In this document: positions 1 through 5,237 of the stretch, one piece after another
How the letters are laid out: every line of letters starts with the position of its first letter
Position numbering within the stretch: position 1 is the stretch's first letter
NCBI GenBank assembly: GCA_039029235.1
Contig: JBCCGO010000027.1
Span: forward strand, 1-10,191
From: JBCBRR01 sp039029235
Lineage (GTDB): Bacteria > Bacteroidota > Bacteroidia > Cytophagales > Amoebophilaceae
DNA length: 10,191 nucleotides
Direction: 5' to 3'
Notes under the pieces: generated by a model
The model's input: the letters and a program-made list of their open reading frames with translations, nothing else
Told to the model about the DNA's origin: nothing
Databases searched by the model: none
Position numbers and translations under genes: made by a program

Positions 1-2987
1 ACGTCCCGCCGATGGGGTGGCCAAAATGTCCTAAAAGTGTACACTCTCCTCCAAGGGAGCATCCTTCCATCCTCCCCCGCTCCTGCCCCTCCCTCCTCGG
101 CCTGGGGGCCACCTCGAGAGGGCCCCCCAGACCTTCCCTGCGCACGCCTAACTTCCCCCAAAGAACAGGCCGATCCTCCCAACTTCTCTTTCAGATACTC
201 AGCTGTATAGTTATCCTGTAGCTGCACCATTTGCTCAGGCGTGCCACTAAACACCACCTCCCCTCCCCTTTCGCCCCCTCCAGGCCCTAAGTCTATAATC
301 CAGTCTGCACACTTGATCAGCTCCACATTGTGTTCGATGACCAAAGCACTATTGCCTGCATCCACCAAAGCATTGATCGACCGAAGTAACTTGCCAATAT
401 CGTGGATATGCAGCCCCGTGGTAGGCTCGTCAAAAATGAACAGCGTGTGCTTATGCTCCCCCCCCTTGCCCAAGTAAGCAGCAAGCTTGACACGCTGCGC
501 CTCCCCGCCACTGAGCGAATTAGAAGACTGCCCTAGCCGCATATAGCCCAAGCCTACCGCTTGGAGAGGCCGCAGCTTGCCGAGGATGGCAGGTTGCTCC
601 TCAAAAAAACCCAAAGCCTCATCCACCGTCATGGCCAGTATATCCGCTACATGCCGGCCCCTATACGTTATCTCCAGCGTTTCCTCCTTAAAACGTTTGC
701 CCCCGCACTGCTCACACGTCAACGAGATATCCGCCATAAACTGCATGGCTATCCGAGTTTCCCCCTCGCCCTCGCATGCCTCGCACCTACCGCCCACTAT
801 ATTAAAAGAGAAATGGCTAGGCTGGTACCCCCGCTGTATCGCCAAAGGCTGGGCTGCCAATAACTGCCTGATGCCATCATAGGCCTTGACATACGTAATG
901 GGATTAGAGCGTGAAGACCTGCCAATAGGATTTTGATCTACAAACACCAAGTGCTGCACCTGCTTAAAGTCACCTGCCAGCCCATCGTATTTGCCTGGCG
1001 TCTCTGCTGTTATGCCCAGCTGGTTAGCGAGTGCCGGATAGATAATCTTGCTCACTAGGGTAGACTTGCCAGAACCACTGACCCCAGTTACGGCCGTCAG
1101 TAACCCCAGTGGGATCTGGACATCTATGTTCTTGAGATTATGCTCCCTAGCCCCCCGGATGGTGAGCGTATCGCGCACCTCCCGTCTCTGTGCTGGTAGC
1201 GGTATTTTGGCCAGTCCACGGAAGTAGTGTGCCGTATAGCCCTGGCTAGCCCGTTGCAGCGCCGCCCAATCCCCCTGAAAAACCAACTTCCCCCCGCCCG
1301 AACCTGCCTCAGGACCTATGTCAATGAGCTGGTCCGCTGCCCGCATCATAGCCTCATCGTGCTCTACTACAATGACCGTATTGCCCCGCTTCTTCAACGA
1401 AACCAAGATGTCTACCAGCCTGTGGGTATCCCTGGGATGCAGCCCGATGGTAGGCTCGTCCAAAATGTACATAGTACCTACCAGCGTACTGCCCAGTGCC
1501 GTAGCCAGCTTGATTCGCTGATACTCCCCCCCAGATAAAGTAGCAGTCAGCCGATTGAGCGCCAAATAGCCCAAGCCTACCTGCACTACGTAATGGAGTC
1601 TACTCCGGATTTCTGTCAAGAGCCGTTCTGCCAGCCGCTGCTCATGACTACGCAGCACCAGCCGGTCAAAAAACTCCGCCAGCTCCTCTATAGGCTTTAA
1701 CAACAGCGTTGCGATCGATTGCCCCCCTACCCTTACATAAGTAGCATCCTTCCGGATTCTCGCTCCTCCGCAGTCTGGGCAGGTAGTCTTGCCCCTGTAG
1801 CGAGACAGCAATACCCTATACTGAACCTTGTGGGCCTGGGCCGCTAGGCGATCGAAAAAAGCATGTAGCCCGCTGAAATCTTCTCGACCAGTCCATACAA
1901 GCTGCTTTTGTGCTGGAGTTAAGTCCTGATAAGGCCTATGGATAGGAAAGTCCCAGGCATCGCCATGCGCCAGCAGCGGCGCTAGCCAAGGCCGCATAGC
2001 CCCGCTCCTCCAAGGCAATATAGCCCCCTCGTCAATAGCAAGGGCCGTATCAGGAATTACCTTGTCTGGGTCAATACCCAATACTTTGCCAAAGCCATCA
2101 CACGTTTTACAAGCCCCGTAGGGGCCATTAAAGTTGAAAAAATCTACCGACGGTAGCTCAAATACCATGCCATCCCGCTCAAACCGGTCAGAAAAGGTTT
2201 CCCTACCCTTCCCCACTATCTCCACTAAACAAGTACCATGCCCCTCAAAAAAAGCTGTCTGTATAGAATCAGCCAGCCTGTGCCGCTGCTCCTGCACCAT
2301 CCTATCCACCGCCAAACGATCGATAAGCACCTCCACCGGCTGCTGCAGATCTATCGAGCCCTGCCCCTGAATAACGTCCTCTATAAACCATACTTGGCCA
2401 CCCTGCATGACCCTCGTAAACCCCTTGCCCAGCGTTACCTTTAGCCGCTCTAGCAGCCCCTCCCCCTCGCCAAGCTCTAAAGAGTAGAGAATCATCACCT
2501 TAGTGCCCTCCCCATAGCTGTAGACGTAGTCTACTACATCAGTCACACTATCCCTCTTCACCGGTTGCCCACTGACCGGCGAGTACGTAACCCCAATCCT
2601 AGCGTAGAGCAGCTTCAGGTAGTCATAGATCTCCGTAGCCGTCCCCACCGTTGAGCGTGGATTGCTCGTATGCGCCTTTTGCTCTATAGCAATGGCCGGC
2701 GATACCCCCCGGATATAGTCCACAGCTGGCTTTTCCATCCTGCCCAGAAACTGCCGTGCATACGTACTCAGGCTCTCCACGTACATACGCTGCCCCTCGG
2801 CAAAAAGAGTATCAAAAGCCAGCGAAGACTTGCCTGACCCCGAAAGTCCTGTGATGACTACCAGCTGGTTGCGCGGAATAGCTACACTCAGGTTCTGGAG
2901 GTTGTTGACCCGCGCTCCCTTGACAATGATGTAAGAGCTGGCCGATAGACTATCCAGCTCTTGCGTGTAAACAGATTGATGTATCAT
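1..2987 (-). CDS. uvrA: Excinuclease ABC subunit A (UvrA), 3' end beyond window
   Basis: UvrA is the damage-sensing ATPase of nucleotide excision repair; it loads UvrB on distorted DNA in the cytoplasm. The frame stays open from ATG at 2987 to the left edge, 995 codons without a stop. It has two ABC modules. The first shows Walker A GLSGSGKSS (47-55), signature LSGGEYQR (484-491), Walker B ILDEPTIGLH (508-517) and H-loop VEHD (541-544). The second shows GVSGSGKST (635-643), LSGGEAQR (825-832), FDEPTTGLH (852-860) and IEHN (884-887). Zinc cysteine pairs are C293/C296 with C403/C406, and C735/C738 with C758/C761. The family normally ends near YLKEKL (931-936). Here at least 59 more residues follow, rich in Gly, Arg, Glu and Pro, with no stop seen. 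All catalytic motifs are intact, so I read it as functional. A G8 run lies at codons 841-843. It is divergent from the exonuclease gene. Identity is certain; the true 3' end is not visible. Confidence 0.97.
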   Translation of the reverse strand, partial: MIHQSVYTQELDSLSASSYIIVKGARVNNLQNLSVAIPRNQLVVITGLSGSGKSSLAFDTLFAEGQRMYVESLSTYARQFLGRMEKPAVDYIRGVSPAIAIEQKAHTSNPRSTVGTATEIYDYLKLLYARIGVTYSPVSGQPVKRDSVTDVVDYVYSYGEGTKVMILYSLELGEGEGLLERLKVTLGKGFTRVMQGGQVWFIEDVIQGQGSIDLQQPVEVLIDRLAVDRMVQEQRHRLADSIQTAFFEGHGTCLVEIVGKGRETFSDRFERDGMVFELPSVDFFNFNGPYGACKTCDGFGKVLGIDPDKVIPDTALAIDEGAILPWRSGAMRPWLAPLLAHGDAWDFPIHRPYQDLTPAQKQLVWTGREDFSGLHAFFDRLAAQAHKVQYRVLLSRYRGKTTCPDCGGARIRKDATYVRVGGQSIATLLLKPIEELAEFFDRLVLRSHEQRLAERLLTEIRSRLHYVVQVGLGYLALNRLTATLSGGEYQRIKLATALGSTLVGTMYILDEPTIGLHPRDTHRLVDILVSLKKRGNTVIVVEHDEAMMRAADQLIDIGPEAGSGGGKLVFQGDWAALQRASQGYTAHYFRGLAKIPLPAQRREVRDTLTIRGAREHNLKNIDVQIPLGLLTAVTGVSGSGKSTLVSKIIYPALANQLGITAETPGKYDGLAGDFKQVQHLVFVDQNPIGRSSRSNPITYVKAYDGIRQLLAAQPLAIQRGYQPSHFSFNIVGGRCEACEGEGETRIAMQFMADISLTCEQCGGKRFKEETLEITYRGRHVADILAMTVDEALGFFEEQPAILGKLRPLQAVGLGYMRLGQSSNSLSGGEAQRVKLAAYLGKGGEHKHTLFIFDEPTTGLHIHDIGKLLRSINALVDAGNSALVIEHNVELIKCADWIIDLGPGGGERGGEVVFSGTPEQMVQLQDNYTAEYLKEKLGGSACSLGEVRRAQGRSGGPSRGGPQAEEGGAGAGEDGRMLPWRRVYTFRTFWPPHRRD
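458..465 (-). repeat. G8 homopolymer tract inside uvrA (C8 on the plus strand)
   Basis: Eight consecutive C on the plus strand encode AAG GGG GGG GAG in UvrA. The run lies between the second ABC signature (825-832) and the second Walker B motif (850-855). Slippage by one base would truncate or garble the second ATPase site. Only the run itself is seen; variability is inference. Confidence 0.9.
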
Positions 2988-3004
2988 ACTTGTCACCCAT
3001 GAAA

Positions 3005-3047
3005 GTTGTAATTTAGGTGAAATCGTAAAACTCTCCTAAATTGCAAC
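3005..3047. repeat. Inverted repeat in the uvrA/exonuclease divergent gap, possible operator
   Basis: Left arm GTTGTAATTTAGGTGA (3005-3020) matches the reverse complement of the right arm TCTCCTAAATTGCAAC (3032-3047) at 14 of 16 positions, around an 11-base centre. It lies 18 bases upstream of the uvrA start and 36 bases upstream of the exonuclease start. That position fits a shared regulatory site or a 5' leader hairpin. A terminator is less likely, because both genes read away from it and no T-run follows. No regulator can be named, and I found no clear TTTG/TAnnTTTG promoter here; TAATTTAG at 3009-3016 is one base off the -7 consensus. Confidence 0.55.
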
Positions 3048-3083
3048 CAAGACCAGCATCATTACCCTGCACAGCCGAACAGT

Positions 3084-3818
3084 ATGCCACCTACACACTC
3101 CCCAGCGACGCTCGAGAACCTCCTCTTCCTAGACATAGAGACCGTCTCTTGCGTAGCCAGCTACCAAGAGCTTAGTGAACCACTCAAACGTTTTTGGGAT
3201 AAAAAAGCAGCCACCTTAGGAGCGACAGAGCCCCAGCAAGTCAGTAAACTCTTCTTCGAGCGGGCAGCCATCTACGCAGAGTTTGGTAAAATCATTACCA
3301 TCGGGCTGGGCTACATTACGTTTAGTAGTGACCAGGAGCCTAGACTGCGCGTCAAATGCTTGAGTAATCACGATGAAAAAGCCCTGCTCCATGACTTTTG
3401 CGAGATGCTATCGACCAAGTTCCAGCAAGACGCTCTCTGCCTCTGCGCGCACAATGGCAAAGAGTTTGACTTCCCCTACCTGTGCAGGCGCATGCTGGTA
3501 CAAGGCATTCCACTCCCTCAGGTGCTCGATACCACCGGGAAAAAGCCTTGGGAAGTGAAACACCTAGATACAATGGAGATGTGGAAATTTGGCGATCGGA
3601 AAAACTTCTCCTCACTCGACTTATTGGCCACACTATTCGGCATCCCATCCAGCAAAGGAGAGATGGATGGGAGCCAGGTAAATCATTGCTACTATATCGA
3701 TGAAGACCTCAATAAGATCGCGGCCTATTGTATGCAAGACATAGTGACCACCGTACAAGTCTTTCGCAAGCTCAGCTCCCAGGCGTATATTCAGCCAGCA
3801 CACATTACCTTTATCTAG
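3084..3818 (+). CDS. DEDDy-family 3'-5' exonuclease (PolB-exonuclease-like, PF10108 type)
   Basis: A 244-residue protein, close to the usual length of the stand-alone 'predicted 3'-5' exonuclease' family common in Bacteroidota. It is expected to remove nucleotides from 3' ends with two metal ions. The exonuclease motifs are in order: Exo I FLDIET with D17 and E19; Exo II HNGKEFD with D129; Exo III YCMQD with Y215 and D219, the DEDDy pattern. Between them lies LDTMEMWKFGDRKNFSSLDL (161-180) followed by GIPSSKGEMDGSQV, the segment I recall as typical of this family. There is no polymerase domain, signal peptide or membrane segment. The ATG at 3084 is chosen because LLFLDIET then sits near the N-terminus; no Shine-Dalgarno sequence is evident. 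It is divergent from uvrA and followed by a likely terminator, so probably a single-gene unit. A repair or editing role is inferred; the physiological substrate is unknown. Confidence 0.88.
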   Translation: MPPTHSPATLENLLFLDIETVSCVASYQELSEPLKRFWDKKAATLGATEPQQVSKLFFERAAIYAEFGKIITIGLGYITFSSDQEPRLRVKCLSNHDEKALLHDFCEMLSTKFQQDALCLCAHNGKEFDFPYLCRRMLVQGIPLPQVLDTTGKKPWEVKHLDTMEMWKFGDRKNFSSLDLLATLFGIPSSKGEMDGSQVNHCYYIDEDLNKIAAYCMQDIVTTVQVFRKLSSQAYIQPAHITFI

Positions 3819-3819
3819 C

Positions 3820-3858
3820 GTGCAGCAGGGCGTCCCCATTGCACTTCTTTATTTTTTT
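3820..3858 (+). terminator. Likely rho-independent terminator after the exonuclease gene
   Basis: One base after the exonuclease stop, GTGCAG (3820-3825) pairs with TTGCAC (3839-3844) with one G-T wobble. Inside, GGG (3828-3830) pairs with CCC (3834-3836) around a 3-base loop, with a small internal loop between the two stems. A T-rich tail follows: TTCTTTATTTTTTT (3845-3858). The helix is short and interrupted, but the tail and position are typical. Confidence 0.55.
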
Positions 3859-3969
3859 CCCGAGCTTAGCATTTTACTACACCAGGGCAGCTCCTTTGTA
3901 GGGTATAGCCTTTCTTATGACGAATGCAGCAAAACCTATGGATGGGTTAGCATCCTATCAATTGTAAAA

Positions 3970-5088
3970 ATGGATAGTAAACACCTCATTGAGACCTTTG
4001 CAGAGTTTGCTAGGTCCAGAAACATTGACCGTACTACGGTCGTCGAAATTCTAGAGGAAGTCTTTAGAGCCATGATCCGTAAGAAATTTGGCACAGACGA
4101 TAACTTCGATATTATCATCAACCTAGACCAGGGCGACTTGCAGCTATGGCATTCCAGAGAAATTGTAGCCGATGATGCCGAGGAGATCGGAGATAACAAG
4201 ATCAGTCTGTCTGAGGCTAGAAAGATCGAAGCCGATTTTAACGTTGGCGAAGAAGTAGCCGAGGAGATTACCTTAGATAGCTTTGGGCGTAGATCAGTTA
4301 TGACAGCTAGGCAAACCCTCGTCCAGCAAATAAGTGACCTAGAGAGAGATGCCCTCCACCACAAATATTCGCAACTCATAGGAGAGATGATCACCGTAGA
4401 GGCGCACCAAATAACCAGCCGAGAAGCAATCCTGCTCGATGACGAGAACAAAGAGTTATTCCTGCCCAGGTCAGAGCAGATCCCCAAAGACACCTTCAGA
4501 AAAGGAGACTACATCAAAGCCGTTGTGCAGCAAGTAGACTTACAAAAAAGCATCCCAAAAGTTGTTCTCTCCAGAACCTCTCCCATACTACTAGAGCGAC
4601 TATTCGAGAGCGAGGTGCCAGAAATATCCGATGGAGCCATCACCATCAAAAAAATTGTTCGGGAGCCCGGAGAAAGAGCCAAAGTAGCCGTAGAAACCGC
4701 TGATGACCGGATAGACCCCATAGGAGCTTGTGTAGGAATGAAAGGCGCTAGAATTCACAGCATCGTAAAGGAGCTCCGGGGCGAAAACATCGACGTCATC
4801 AACTATACAGATAACCTAGACCTCTACATCGCCCGGTCACTAAGCCCTGCTAAAGTGAGCAGCATCCAACACAAGGGGGATCGAATATCCGTATACACCC
4901 ATCCAGACCAAGTCTCCCTAGCTATTGGCAGAGGTGGTCGCAACATCAAACTAGCAAGCAACCTCATCGGTAAGGAGATAGACCTATTCAGAGAACCCGG
5001 TAGTCAAGGAGAAGCAGAAGACGTGAGCCTAGAAGAGCTCACTGATGGAGCAGCTGCCCCTCAGGAGATCGAAAAGCTCGAAGAATAG
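3970..5088 (+). CDS. nusA: Transcription termination/antitermination factor NusA
   Basis: NusA binds RNA polymerase and nascent RNA and controls pausing, termination and antitermination. The 372-residue product has the family layout: N-terminal polymerase-binding domain (1 to about 130, starting MDSKHLIETFAEFARSRNID), S1 domain (about 132-200), KH1 (about 205-275, GMKG at 256-259) and KH2 (about 285-345, GRGG at 320-323). A short acidic tail ends in EIEKLEE. There are no C-terminal acidic AR repeats as in Escherichia coli, which is normal outside gammaproteobacteria. I chose ATG 3970 because it matches the conserved N-terminus. The frame is open upstream to GTG 3820, but that GTG lies in the terminator hairpin and the 50 added codons look unrelated to NusA. 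No Shine-Dalgarno sequence is present. infB follows 149 bases later, the conserved order. The usual upstream neighbour rimP is absent here. Confidence 0.96.
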   Translation: MDSKHLIETFAEFARSRNIDRTTVVEILEEVFRAMIRKKFGTDDNFDIIINLDQGDLQLWHSREIVADDAEEIGDNKISLSEARKIEADFNVGEEVAEEITLDSFGRRSVMTARQTLVQQISDLERDALHHKYSQLIGEMITVEAHQITSREAILLDDENKELFLPRSEQIPKDTFRKGDYIKAVVQQVDLQKSIPKVVLSRTSPILLERLFESEVPEISDGAITIKKIVREPGERAKVAVETADDRIDPIGACVGMKGARIHSIVKELRGENIDVINYTDNLDLYIARSLSPAKVSSIQHKGDRISVYTHPDQVSLAIGRGGRNIKLASNLIGKEIDLFREPGSQGEAEDVSLEELTDGAAAPQEIEKLEE

Positions 5089-5093
5089 CACCG

Positions 5094-5108
5094 GCTACTC
5101 CCAGTAGC
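5094..5108 (+). other. Small stem-loop just after nusA
   Basis: GCTACT (5094-5099) and AGTAGC (5103-5108) form a perfect 6-bp stem with a CCC loop, 5 bases after the nusA stop. Only three T residues follow, so it is weak as a terminator. It may be an attenuator or RNA-processing site between nusA and infB, or chance. Confidence 0.35.
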
Positions 5109-5117
5109 ACTTTAGCC

Positions 5118-5224
5118 ATGTCCTGCGAAAATCTGAAAAAATAGATTTAGAACAAGAGATTACAAATACGTTGTATAGAGCGCTAGCGCAAAAACGCCAA
5201 GAACAAGCACAACAATACCAGTAG
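5118..5224 (+). pseudogene. Doubtful broken micro-ORF between nusA and infB
   Basis: ATG at 5118 reads MSCENLKK and stops at TAG 5142, directly after an A6 run (5136-5141). Slipping one base back at the run joins it to an open -1 frame that ends at TAG 5222, giving about 35 residues rich in Gln, Glu, Arg and Lys (IDLEQEITNTLYRALAQKRQ and onward). That stop is 13 bases before infB. The -1 frame has no ATG, GTG or TTG upstream of this point. It could be a decayed small gene, a slippage-dependent peptide or chance. I recognise no family. Confidence 0.15.
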
Positions 5225-5237
5225 CATACATAAATCC

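Noticed and set aside
561..863. Plus-strand open frames of about 100 codons inside uvrA
   Set aside because: The minus strand here encodes the second UvrA zinc region and following motifs; these are compositional shadows.
3936..4493. 185-codon minus-strand open frame opposite nusA
   Set aside because: It lies wholly antisense to clear NusA domains, and its Ser/Leu-rich composition is what reversed charged codons produce.
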